DNA of 64,000 nucleotides from Heterotrichella gracilis (lineage: Eukaryota; Sar; Xanthophyceae; Tribonematales; Xanthonemataceae): contig JAULBX010025829.1 of NCBI GenBank assembly GCA_032358255.1, positions 186,001 through 250,000 on the forward strand, written 5' to 3'. Positions 27,890 to 35,202 of this stretch are shown here, piece by piece. Below the pieces are notes generated by a model that had not been told where the DNA came from, ran no database searches, and saw nothing but the letters and a program-made list of their open reading frames with translations. Made by a program: the position numbers and the translations under genes. How positions within the stretch are numbered: the stretch's first letter is position 1; each line of letters starts with the position of its first letter.

Positions 27890-28429
27890 TTAATTAACTG
27901 CAACATCACCTTTAGTATGAATTTCTACTTGTTGTGACTTTTCTTTTTGTTTCTTAGTTTCTTTTGCGACTTTTTTTGTCTTTACTGTATCTTTAATCAC
28001 TTTTGGTGGATCGCTGGAAAAAGTATCTACCGGAAGCGTCTTAAATGTTGTATCAATTGCAACAACGCCTGCAGTGTGCTCGTAATTCCCTTCCTCGCCT
28101 TGCTTGCCATTCTCTTCGGTAGAACAATTGCTAAATAAAGTAGTACCTAAAACTAAAAAACAAATTACCGCAGCGCGCTTTAAGAATTTCCAACTCATAA
28201 ATTCGTTTATGAATTCGTCAAAACTTAATTCATGTAATTGTTTATTCCTGAATCTTCCGCAAACACTTTCGGCAGCGGGTTTTTGCACAAAAAATGTTTT
28301 AATTTCGTCAATGGTCTTCTTGCTAAAATCAACTACTGTTTTTTGACAAGCTAAACAAAATGCACCTTTATCATTTGGTGTCATCTTATCCCAATCTTCG
28401 TGGCAAGGTTCGTTAATAGATATTTTCAT
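27890..28429 (-). CDS. Cysteine-module membrane protein, copy 2 of 5 (lipobox-type)
   Basis: 179 residues. C9, H10, C25, C28 and C57 are at the same positions as in the other copies (PCHEDW, FCLACQKTVVDFS, VCGRF), as are W80 and the F70-D71 pair; there is no indel in the first 100 residues. The helix at 86-99 ends L-F-S-N-C102, a relaxed lipobox. The tail is acidic at first, then lysine-rich (KVAKETKKQKEKSQQ), and lacks the MG-VAYIP phrase of copies 3-5. It lies 17 bases after copy 3 and 11 before copy 1, so all are in one transcript. Confidence 0.85.
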   Translation of the reverse strand: MKISINEPCHEDWDKMTPNDKGAFCLACQKTVVDFSKKTIDEIKTFFVQKPAAESVCGRFRNKQLHELSFDEFINEFMSWKFLKRAAVICFLVLGTTLFSNCSTEENGKQGEEGNYEHTAGVVAIDTTFKTLPVDTFSSDPPKVIKDTVKTKKVAKETKKQKEKSQQVEIHTKGDVAVN

Positions 28430-28446
28430 ACTAAATGCTCTTAAAT

Positions 28447-28956
28447 TTATTTTTTATCTTCTTCAACCATCACATCACCCATTAAAATTGGGGTATCTTT
28501 TTTCTTTTTTGGTTCTTTTGTTTTTTTGCCAGAAGTTTTGCCTTTAACAGGCGCTTTGTGCGTTGTATCTTTCACGCACTTTTTTGTAGTATCGCTTGGC
28601 ACATATGCCACCTTGCCCATTTTTATTTGTTTAGTGCCACCACCAGTTTGCGCGCTGGTAAATAAATTAAAGCCAAAAACAAAAAAAGCAATTAACGCAA
28701 ACTTCTGAAAATATTTCCAGGATCTGAATTGGTCAAAAAAATGATCAAAGCTCATTTCTGTTAACTGATCTTCTTCAAAACGACCACAAACAGATTCTGT
28801 ATCAGTTTTCTTTCTAAAAAAATCTTTTATCTGCGAAACAGTTTTGTTGCAAAAATCGACAACATTTTTTTGGCAAGACAAACAAAAAGCACCTTTATCG
28901 TTTGGCGACATTTTATCCCAATTCTCGTGGCAGGGTTTATTTATTGAAATTTGCAT
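28447..28956 (-). CDS. Cysteine-module membrane protein, copy 3 of 5 (A-Q type)
   Basis: 169 residues. Module cysteines C9, C25, C28 and C57 with H10 are conserved, and an extra Cys36 replaces the serine after VVDF. The helix at 86-99 ends L-F-T-S-A102-Q103, which looks like a signal peptidase I site of the kind common in this phylum. The tail begins after that and has MGKVAYVPSDTTKKCVKDTT, VKGKTSG, a lysine-rich stretch (KKTKEPKKKK) and LMGDVMVEE, close to copy 4. Function unknown. Confidence 0.85.
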   Translation of the reverse strand: MQISINKPCHENWDKMSPNDKGAFCLSCQKNVVDFCNKTVSQIKDFFRKKTDTESVCGRFEEDQLTEMSFDHFFDQFRSWKYFQKFALIAFFVFGFNLFTSAQTGGGTKQIKMGKVAYVPSDTTKKCVKDTTHKAPVKGKTSGKKTKEPKKKKDTPILMGDVMVEEDKK

Positions 28957-28970
28957 GATGCTCTTTTTAA

Positions 28971-29489
28971 TTATTTTTGTTTATCCTCTGCCATTATTTC
29001 TCCCATTAGTTTCGGAGGCTCCTGATCTTTTTTCTTTTTAGGTTGTTTTGTTTTAGTTGTTGATACCCTACCCTTGATGGTGGCTTTATGCGTTGTATCC
29101 TTCACGCATTTTTTTGTGGTATCCTTTTTTGGGATGTAAGCAACTTTACCCATAACCGGTTGTTGTATATCTGGATGGTTTTGCGCGCAACCGAATAAAC
29201 TTAAACCAAAAACAAAGAATACAACTAAAGCTGCCTTTTGAACAAATTTCCATGAACGAAAACTTGTAAAGAAATCATCAAAGGTTAGTGCGTCTAACTG
29301 ATGTTCATCAAAGCGACCACAAACCGATTCTGAACTTGTTTTCTTTCTAAAAAAATCTTTGATCTGGTTAATGTTCTTGCTGCTAAAGTCAACAACATTT
29401 TTTTGACACGATAAACAAAATGCGCCTTTATCATTTGGCGTCATTTTATCCCAGTTCTCGTGGCAAGGTTCGTTAATTGAAATTTTCAT
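28971..29489 (-). CDS. Cysteine-module membrane protein, copy 4 of 5
   Basis: 172 residues. The first 35 residues are almost identical to copy 5 (only position 3 differs), then SSKNINQIKDFFRKK and SVCGRF with C57. The helix at 86-99 ends L-F-G-C101-A102-Q103, so it carries both a cysteine and an A-Q site. The tail has MGKVAYIPKKDTTKKC, IKGRVS, KTKQPKKKKD and LMGEIMAEDK, paralogous to copy 3 (28447-28956). It is 20 bases after copy 5 and 14 before copy 3. Function unknown. Confidence 0.85.
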   Translation of the reverse strand: MKISINEPCHENWDKMTPNDKGAFCLSCQKNVVDFSSKNINQIKDFFRKKTSSESVCGRFDEHQLDALTFDDFFTSFRSWKFVQKAALVVFFVFGLSLFGCAQNHPDIQQPVMGKVAYIPKKDTTKKCVKDTTHKATIKGRVSTTKTKQPKKKKDQEPPKLMGEIMAEDKQK

Positions 29490-29509
29490 AATAATATCTA
29501 ATTTACAAA

Positions 29510-30022
29510 TTATTTAGAATGTTTATCTTCTGTTAAAGGCTCGTCCATATGCCTTTTAGTTTTTGGCTTTTTTTGATCGTTTTTAGGCTGAACTTTTATT
29601 TTGCCTTTTATCATTGGCTTTTCAGTGGTATCTTTTTTACATACTTTTTTGGTTGTGTCCTCAGGAATGTAAGCCACAGCGCCCATTAATTTTGGTCTGT
29701 ATTTTGGTCCGGTTTGGGCACCTGCAAATAAACTAAAACCAAAAACAAAGAATACGATCAAGGCAGCCTTTTGAAAATATTTCCATTGCAAAAATTTTTG
29801 AAAAAAATCGTCAAAGGTCAAAGCTTCTAACTGGCCTTCTTCAAAACGGCCGCAAACAGATTCGTTACCGGTTTTTTTCTTAAAAAAATCTTTAATTTGA
29901 GTAAGGGTTTTGTTGCTAAAATCAACTACATTTTTTTGGCAAGACAGGCAAAAAGCACCTTTATCGTTAGGTGTCATTTTATCCCAATTTTCGTGGCAGG
30001 GTTCGTTAATGGAGAGTTTCAT
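29510..30022 (-). CDS. Cysteine-module membrane protein, copy 5 of 5 (first in the operon)
   Basis: 170 residues, promoter-proximal. Module: NEPCHENWDKMTPNDKGAFC (C9, H10, C25), LSC28, VVDFS, VCGRF (C57). The helix at 86-99 ends L-F-A-G-A102-Q103. Tail: LMGAVAYIPEDTTKKVC, IKGKIKVQPK, then lysine-rich. From memory, the N-terminal module also occurs in other Bacteroidota proteins fused to carboxypeptidase-like regulatory or TonB domains; the short IKGK phrase in the tail resembles the start of that regulatory domain. The upstream gap of 383 bases to the divergent kinase gene contains a 10-bp inverted repeat. Confidence 0.85.
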   Translation of the reverse strand: MKLSINEPCHENWDKMTPNDKGAFCLSCQKNVVDFSNKTLTQIKDFFKKKTGNESVCGRFEEGQLEALTFDDFFQKFLQWKYFQKAALIVFFVFGFSLFAGAQTGPKYRPKLMGAVAYIPEDTTKKVCKKDTTEKPMIKGKIKVQPKNDQKKPKTKRHMDEPLTEDKHSK

Positions 30023-30405
30023 ACGGTTGTTTTATATTTAGATGCTGCCGAAGAGAAAATTCCATAAAATACCCTCAATTTTCTAAAAAGGCTAATTAAC
30101 TGGTTATTAAGGGTATTTTTGTTAAATTTGGAAGACGAAGGCTGTTACAGGCGTTTCTACAATTTTTAGACGACTTTATGTCGATTAACAATCAGCTATC
30201 TCTAACGGGCGCGGACAATTCTCGACATAATAGTTCGCCAGAGAAAAAAAGGCATTTCTTTTCGATTTGTGTAAGGACAAAAGAGCTTCAAAAAAAATTA
30301 TGCATATGCAAGTGTTTTAATTCACAGGCAAATATAATTTTGCTTTTTGCCGTTGCATAATTAATTTCTTTCATTAAAAAAAACTATATTTAAGTTATTA
30401 TTAAA
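30023..30405. other. Divergent intergenic region between the array and the kinase gene
   Basis: 383 bases without a credible gene. It holds the inverted repeat at 30066-30119 and otherwise AT-rich sequence. A 60-codon open frame at 30178-30360 has no signal, no typical composition and no partner, so I do not call it. No TAnnTTTG box was seen for the array; a weak TATATTTA lies 5' of the kinase start. Confidence 0.6.
30066..30119. repeat. Perfect 10-bp inverted repeat, 34-base spacer
   Basis: AAAATACCCT at 30066-30075 and AGGGTATTTT at 30110-30119 are exact reverse complements. They lie 44-97 bases upstream of the array's first start codon, so they could be paired operator half-sites; a long-loop hairpin is less likely. 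Confidence 0.55.
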
Positions 30406-31530
30406 ATGACCAACAACGAATTAAGATTACTTTTTTTTGAGGAAGCCGATGTGCTTTTTTCAATCTATGATAAGGACCTTAATTGCATTGATGTTAATAA
30501 AGCTACTTTAAAATTATTTAATGTTGAACGTGATAAACTAATTGGTAAGAATATTCGTGATGTTTCGCCGGAGTCTATTGCTAGCGGACGGTATGAAGCT
30601 TATATGAATGTTATTAAAACAGGAAACACTCTTATAATAGACGAATTAAAAGCCTGGTCAAACAATAAAGAAGTATGTTTTAGAATTAAGGCATTTAAAC
30701 TCGGAAACGGATTAGGGATCGTTTCAAAGAATATTACAGACTTGGAGACTATTATCAAGCAAACGGTTGGTGAATTAAAGGTAAAGGTAAAAAATCTGGA
30801 TGATGCAAATAAGAGTATTAGTGAGATGATTAAAGTTTTGTCCAATCAAAACACGCAACTAAACGATTTTTGTGGGATCATATCGCATAATTTGAGAGGT
30901 CCACTGATCAACCTTTCTATATTGTCCGATTTTATTGCTGACTGTAACGACCCAGATAAAAGAGAATTGATGTTTAGTAAAATTAAGCCTGTCGTCAATA
31001 CTTTAAATGAGACTTTTAATAATTTGGTTGAATCTTTGCAGATACGCGAAGAAATTGGCCTTATATATGAAAAAATTAATTTCGAAGAACTAGCAAACAA
31101 AGTCATTGAAAAGCACAGAATTGAAATTGAATTATACAATGCCACAATTCAATGTGATTTTAAGGCTGTTGAATACATAAATTATCCTAAGAAATATCTC
31201 GACAGTATATTGTCGAACTTAATAAGTAATGCAATAAAATACCGTGCCGATTCAAGAAAACTTGTCATTCATATAAAAACTGAATTGAAAGGCGATAAAA
31301 TTAGTTTAAAAGTTATTGATAACGGATCAGGTATTGATCTCAAAAAAAACGGACAACATATGTTTAAAATGAGAAAAGTATTTCATGATCATTCGGACGC
31401 AAAAGGTTACGGTTTATTTATGACTAAAACCCAAGTCGAAGCTATGGACGGTGAAATTTTCGTTGAGAGTATTCCAGATCAAGGCTCAACATTTACTATT
31501 GAATTTAACCCGAAAAATAATATAGAATGA
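30406..31530 (+). CDS. Soluble PAS-domain sensor histidine kinase
   Basis: 374 residues with no membrane helix, so a cytoplasmic sensor. A PAS domain covers about residues 5-115 (FSIYDKDLNCIDVNKATLKL), then a coiled coil. The dimerisation helix carries H161 in IISHNLRGPL, the expected phospho-acceptor. The ATPase domain has the N-box NLISNAIKYR at 271-280, DNGSGID at 305-311 and GYGLF at 334-338. Its stop overlaps the response-regulator start by 4 bases (ATGA at 31527-31530), which fixes the pairing. Signal unknown; the single Cys91 in the PAS core is not enough to propose a cofactor. Confidence 0.9.
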   Translation: MTNNELRLLFFEEADVLFSIYDKDLNCIDVNKATLKLFNVERDKLIGKNIRDVSPESIASGRYEAYMNVIKTGNTLIIDELKAWSNNKEVCFRIKAFKLGNGLGIVSKNITDLETIIKQTVGELKVKVKNLDDANKSISEMIKVLSNQNTQLNDFCGIISHNLRGPLINLSILSDFIADCNDPDKRELMFSKIKPVVNTLNETFNNLVESLQIREEIGLIYEKINFEELANKVIEKHRIEIELYNATIQCDFKAVEYINYPKKYLDSILSNLISNAIKYRADSRKLVIHIKTELKGDKISLKVIDNGSGIDLKKNGQHMFKMRKVFHDHSDAKGYGLFMTKTQVEAMDGEIFVESIPDQGSTFTIEFNPKNNIE

Positions 31531-31925
31531 ATAAAATAAAAAACCTTGCCCTTGTGGATGACGATGAGATCTTCGTGTTTTTAACCAAAATGACCATTGA
31601 AAGTAGTAACCTCGTTGATGTTATTAAAGTCTTCAGAAACGGCAGAGAGGCGATTAATTTTCTTAATGAAAATTCACATGACCCTCACCAGTTACCAGAA
31701 GTAATTCTTTTAGACCTTTCAATGCCTGTAATGGATGGGTGGCAGTTTTTGGAAGAGTACGTTGCTTTAAAACCGCGTATTGGAAAAAAAATAGTAATCT
31801 ATGTTGTTAGCTCATCCATTTCTCCTGACGACATTCAAAAGGCTAAAAGCATAAACGAAGTAACTGACTATATTATAAAGCCGGTAACAAAAGAGCATTT
31901 GGTAGAAATGCTTAAAAATTTATAA
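31527..31925 (+). CDS. Single-domain response regulator
   Basis: 132 residues, receiver domain only. Acidic pocket D11-D12-D13 (LVDDDEIF), phospho-acceptor D63 in LLDLSMPVMDG, the switch serine in YVVSSSIS and Lys118 in IIKPVT are all present. With no DNA-binding or enzymatic output, it must act by protein contact or in a relay. It is translationally coupled to the kinase. The CheY-like flagellar role is unlikely in this phylum. Confidence 0.92.
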   Translation: MNKIKNLALVDDDEIFVFLTKMTIESSNLVDVIKVFRNGREAINFLNENSHDPHQLPEVILLDLSMPVMDGWQFLEEYVALKPRIGKKIVIYVVSSSISPDDIQKAKSINEVTDYIIKPVTKEHLVEMLKNL

Positions 31926-32314
31926 ACTAACTCAAGTTTAACCTCTGCCTGGGGTTAATTTGATGTGTGTATTTGTTATCGCTGACCGAACTATTTTTGC
32001 AAACCAAAAAGTACCAATTACGCATTTCGATCCTATGCGAATCAATTTGTAAAATGCCCGCGCGAAGAAATTTCAAAAGGTAGAAATTCAAAAAAATCGA
32101 ATAATTGCTTCCTTTATATAAATCTCGACATAAAAAAAACGCCGACAAAAATTTATCAGCAGACACTCAAGAGGTGGAGCGGTCCACTTTACCCGAACGC
32201 TTTGATAACCGTGGTTCTGCTCCATTTTTTTATGTTAACAATCAAATATATAACTTTACAAAACAAAACGGGCGCGTGGTCTCAAACCCTTAGGCTCTAA
32301 ATTAGGTAAATATT
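31926..32314. other. 389-bp gap with structured segment, no gene supported
   Basis: Just after the response regulator is an imperfect inverted repeat, TTAACC then GGTTAA around 31938-31957. The middle is plain AT-rich DNA. The structured segment at 32174-32231 is listed separately. Open frames on both strands (31927-32166 minus, 32105-32293 plus) have neither a signal peptide nor recognisable motifs. Confidence 0.55.
32174..32231 (+). ncRNA. Structured segment with alternative hairpins and a T-run (possible small RNA or leader)
   Basis: GTGGA-GCGG-TCCAC at 32174-32187 is a tight hairpin. TGGAGC at 32175-32180 can instead pair with GCTCCA at 32219-32224, which is followed by seven T. AACC-GT-GGTT at 32207-32216 is a third small palindrome. 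The local GC content is above its surroundings. The two pairings of TGGAGC exclude each other, as in attenuators. It lies 83 bases before the START-like gene. No known family is recognised. Confidence 0.3.
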
Positions 32315-32818
32315 ATGCAAACAAAAACCAAGATCTCTACACTATTTGACACTAGCTTGGAAAGAGCTTTTAAAAGCCCTATGCTTTGCGATATTACTAA
32401 AGTGCATACGGGTTATGGCGTTACACCAAAAGTTACGCATTGCACTGAAGATAGTAGTTGGGGGAAAGTTGGCGGAAGCCGAAAAGTACATTTGGGAAGA
32501 TCCGTGGTTGTTAAAGCAGGTGAGTCTTCACTTGACAAAGTATTGGCGCGAGAAGAAAACCGTTATTGGAAAATTGAGATCTCTGAATTTAGTTCCTGGA
32601 TGTTTGGCTTTGAAAAATTTCAAGGCGAATGGATAACTACTCAACTGCCAAATGGTAAAATACAAGTAGAATATATCTACACTTTGTTTTCGAACAGCAT
32701 TCTATTTTATCCTTTTCACTTTTTATTTACCAAACTAGTATGGAGAAATTACATGCGGCACTGCCTTGAAAATGTTAGACAGCTTGCAATAAATAACGCA
32801 CCCTACTTACAGGAATAA
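32315..32818 (+). CDS. SRPBCC (START-like) domain protein
   Basis: 167 residues, soluble. The pattern of a START/polyketide-cyclase-like fold is visible: an N-terminal strand-helix (ISTLFDTSLERAFKSPMLCD), a set of strands (HCTEDSSWGKVGGSRKVHLG, then YWKIEISEFSSWMFGFEKF) and a long C-terminal helix (HCLENVRQLAINNAPY). Such proteins bind small hydrophobic ligands. The ligand is unknown. The gene is 37 bases upstream of the DUF1801 gene. Confidence 0.72.
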   Translation: MQTKTKISTLFDTSLERAFKSPMLCDITKVHTGYGVTPKVTHCTEDSSWGKVGGSRKVHLGRSVVVKAGESSLDKVLAREENRYWKIEISEFSSWMFGFEKFQGEWITTQLPNGKIQVEYIYTLFSNSILFYPFHFLFTKLVWRNYMRHCLENVRQLAINNAPYLQE

Positions 32819-32855
32819 AAAATATTTATTATTTTTAATAAGCAAAAAATATACT

Positions 32856-33251
32856 ATGAACAAAGACGTAAAAGCATACAACAACTCTCAAACAAAAGAA
32901 GATAAAGAAATTTGCAATTTATTGGCAGACGAAATAAGTAAAGGATTGCCTGAAGCAGAGAATAAGATCTGGCACGGTCACCCTGTTTGGTTTTTGGATG
33001 ACAACCCAATTGCTGGTTATGATAAGCTAAAAGCCGGCGTACGCTTATTATTTTGGAGTGGTGTTACTTTTGAAGAAGAACAGCTTGTGCCGGGTAAAAG
33101 CGGCAAATTTAAAGATGCTTCCATTACCTATAATTCTGCGGAGGAAATAAATATAAAAGATCTAAAGCGCTGGCTTAAAAAATCAAAAACAATACAGTGG
33201 GATTATAAGAACATTGTAAAACGCAAAGGTGTTTTAGAAAGATTAAAGTGA
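32856..33251 (+). CDS. DUF1801-family protein
   Basis: 131 residues, cytoplasmic. The block EAENKIWHGHPVWFLDDNPIAGY and the later GVRLLFWSGV are typical of DUF1801 (YdhG-like) proteins, an uncharacterised small alpha+beta family related to MmcQ/YjbR. It may be co-transcribed with the SRPBCC gene, a pairing seen among small stress or detoxification genes, but no function can be assigned. Its stop abuts the convergent gene at 33252. Confidence 0.75.
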   Translation: MNKDVKAYNNSQTKEDKEICNLLADEISKGLPEAENKIWHGHPVWFLDDNPIAGYDKLKAGVRLLFWSGVTFEEEQLVPGKSGKFKDASITYNSAEEINIKDLKRWLKKSKTIQWDYKNIVKRKGVLERLK

Positions 33252-33935
33252 TCATTTAGGATCTTTTCTGTCATCAACAATTTTCCCCGTTTCAAGGTCA
33301 AGATAAATGCCTCCAAAAAAAGTGCTATAAGGCGTGTAAAACTCGTTTCCTTTGCTTAGGAATACTTTATTACCCTCCATGCCGCGGACGCCATAGGTTT
33401 CGTCCTGCTCCTTATCTTCTCCAATTATACTGTCATTTTTTATTATGAATTTTAGAATAAATCCACGTTCATCATCGCGGTTACTGGTTGTAGTTGAAAC
33501 CAACCAAATAACGCCGTTTGAAGAAATATACATTTTAGGTGTATCTTGTATATTATGTACCGGTGCTTTAAATTTTAATTTGTGCAATGATCTATTGGCA
33601 CTACTATCAACCAATTCTAAAAAATAACCATAGTGTGACGTGCCGGATTCACGAATCCCGGTGGTTTGATCTTTTTGAGTATAACCCCTGGTTCTTTCGG
33701 AGAATTTAAGAACCCGGTTTTTACCATCAATTGTAATATTGGTTTGAGTTATGGGATATTCCGTTGCTAAAAAATCCAGGCCAAACCACATTATTGGAAA
33801 AAGGGCCAGAAAGAATAGAATTGCCATTAACGTTGCTTTCCTGTCTTTCTTCTTCTTAAGGATTTCGTCATTGTTTAGATCTTTATTACCCGATGAACCC
33901 ATCGGCTTACCCGTTCTATTTGATATAAATGTCAT
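33252..33935 (-). CDS. Single-pass membrane protein of unknown function
   Basis: 227 residues. A lysine-rich cytoplasmic start (DEILKKKKDRK) leads into one helix (about 37-57) and a 165-residue extracytoplasmic beta-rich domain with phrases like propeller blades (NGVIWLVSTTTSNRDDERGF, GIYLDLETGKIV). No family recognised. It is divergent from the small membrane gene at 33989 and convergent with the DUF1801 gene. Confidence 0.65.
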   Translation of the reverse strand: MTFISNRTGKPMGSSGNKDLNNDEILKKKKDRKATLMAILFFLALFPIMWFGLDFLATEYPITQTNITIDGKNRVLKFSERTRGYTQKDQTTGIRESGTSHYGYFLELVDSSANRSLHKLKFKAPVHNIQDTPKMYISSNGVIWLVSTTTSNRDDERGFILKFIIKNDSIIGEDKEQDETYGVRGMEGNKVFLSKGNEFYTPYSTFFGGIYLDLETGKIVDDRKDPK

Positions 33936-33988
33936 GTGTTACAATAAATTTTAAAATTCATTATATTTATTTAAAATTACGAAACAAA

Positions 33989-34165
33989 ATGAAAAAAACG
34001 ATACTTATTATCCTTCTTATTTTAAACGCAATTGTTTTATTAGGACAATTATGGCCGGAAGGTACACCGCCATTTGCAAGAGTGGTAAATATTATTTTTT
34101 TGATCGGAAGCTTTTTGTTTTTTATAAAAGCATTATTAGGAAACAAAAGGAATTTAGATATATAA
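33989..34165 (+). CDS. Small two-helix membrane protein
   Basis: 58 residues when started at the ATG on 33989 (MKKTILIILLILNAIVLLGQ); the open frame extends further upstream, but that part would overlap the divergent gene and has no membrane-protein character. Two hydrophobic helices are joined by a short WPEGTPPFAR loop. Function unknown. Confidence 0.6.
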   Translation: MKKTILIILLILNAIVLLGQLWPEGTPPFARVVNIIFLIGSFLFFIKALLGNKRNLDI

Positions 34166-34260
34166 AATTTGTATTTCTATTTTTTTGTCGTCTTGCTCGG
34201 GAATGATTATTTTTATCTAAGTCAGAGCCTTTTGTTTTAAACAAAAAAATCAGAAAAAAA

Positions 34261-34737
34261 ATGAAACATACATTTACTTTACCAAATTTCCCAGACTCAC
34301 ATTTCGAAATTGAAACATCGATCTGGACAGGTAAATCAAAATTAACAAAAGATTCTATTTTAGTAGAGCAATCAAAAGAAAGTGGAAAACCATTTCTTAT
34401 ACCTGACAAAACAGGAAATATTATTAAAGCGTTCCCTAAAAAATCTCTTCCGGATTTTGTACCTGACCTGGAAATAAACGGTGTAAAAAATCAAATTTTT
34501 AAAAAGCTTGAATGGTATCAATATACTTTAGGCGCTTTACCTATAGTGATGTTGTTCTTTGGTGGCGCTATTGGCGGGGGAACCGGGGCGGTGGCAACAA
34601 TGATAAATTTTAATATTTTTAGAGAAGAAGGATCAGAGCCGTTAAAATATTTAAAGGTTGTTGGTGTTATTGTAGCTGCTTTTTTACTTTATCTTGGACT
34701 GTCGGTTGGACTTCTTCTTCTAATAAATAATAAATAA
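34261..34737 (+). CDS. Membrane protein of unknown function with C-terminal helices
   Basis: 158 residues. The first 85 are a soluble beta-rich domain (MKHTFTLPNFPDSHFEIETS), followed by two membrane segments: a glycine-rich one (FFGGAIGGGTGAVATM) and a long one at the C-terminus. It resembles small Bacteroidota proteins whose role is not known. It ends 34 bases before a clear terminator. Confidence 0.65.
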   Translation: MKHTFTLPNFPDSHFEIETSIWTGKSKLTKDSILVEQSKESGKPFLIPDKTGNIIKAFPKKSLPDFVPDLEINGVKNQIFKKLEWYQYTLGALPIVMLFFGGAIGGGTGAVATMINFNIFREEGSEPLKYLKVVGVIVAAFLLYLGLSVGLLLLINNK

Positions 34738-34771
34738 GGCTTTTGATCTCTTCTTGTTCGAACCAAAATAA

Positions 34772-34800
34772 AAAAACCTTCGCTATTTGTGAAGGTTTTT
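34772..34800. terminator. Bidirectional terminator
   Basis: AAAAACCTTC and GAAGGTTTTT form a 10-bp perfect stem with a 9-base loop, between the plus-strand membrane gene and the minus-strand secreted gene at 34822. Confidence 0.88.
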
Positions 34801-34821
34801 AAATATTTTTAATCTTAAGTT

Positions 34822-35196
34822 TTATTTTTTTGCTTTAGCAACAACCTTCTTTAAAAAAACATTCTCAGCCCTAAACACACCATCTTTTAAATTAAAATCG
34901 CTTAAAAGATCGCCGCCTTCTTCCTGACCAAGACTAAATTTTAAATGGATCACACCTTCCTCAGCCAACCATGTACCTTGTTTTGTGGTTGGTTTATTTG
35001 CGGTCACGTACATTGTCCATGTTGCACTGCCATCCGGTTTAAGGACATATTTATCTGATGTGCTTGTTTCCTTCTGTTCATTAACCAACATGTGATAGGT
35101 TCCTGCATACTTCTTTAAAAAAGTTTTATCCTGAGCCTTTACAAAAACAGGTAACGCAAAAATAATTAAGAAAGAAAGTTTAAGTATATTTTTCAT
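34822..35196 (-). CDS. Small secreted protein of unknown function
   Basis: 124 residues with a signal peptide (LPVFVKAQ). The mature part reads as a small beta-barrel or lipocalin-like domain, with YAGTYHMLVNEQKE, SATWTMYVTAN, TKQGTWLAEEGVIHLKFSL. Such folds often bind small molecules, but there is no specific motif. It starts 6 bases after the accC stop and may be read through from accBC. Confidence 0.65.
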   Translation of the reverse strand: MKNILKLSFLIIFALPVFVKAQDKTFLKKYAGTYHMLVNEQKETSTSDKYVLKPDGSATWTMYVTANKPTTKQGTWLAEEGVIHLKFSLGQEEGGDLLSDFNLKDGVFRAENVFLKKVVAKAKK

Positions 35197-35202
35197 AAAT
35201 AC

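Noticed and set aside
27303-30022. Reading the five-gene array as a CRISPR-like or mobile repeat
   Set aside because: The repetition is at protein level with complete start and stop codons in each unit, no terminal repeats and no transposase.
30178-30360. 60-codon open frame between array and kinase
   Set aside because: Composition like non-coding DNA, no hydrophobic or structural pattern, long leader absent; more likely regulatory DNA.
32105-32293. 62-codon open frame over the structured segment, and the idea of a tRNA here
   Set aside because: No cloverleaf can be drawn (the paired ends are only 50 bases apart), and the frame lacks any start context, signal or motif.
33929-33988. Longer form of the 58-residue membrane protein
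   Set aside because: Would overlap the divergent gene start and places 20 polar residues before a normal membrane start at 33989.
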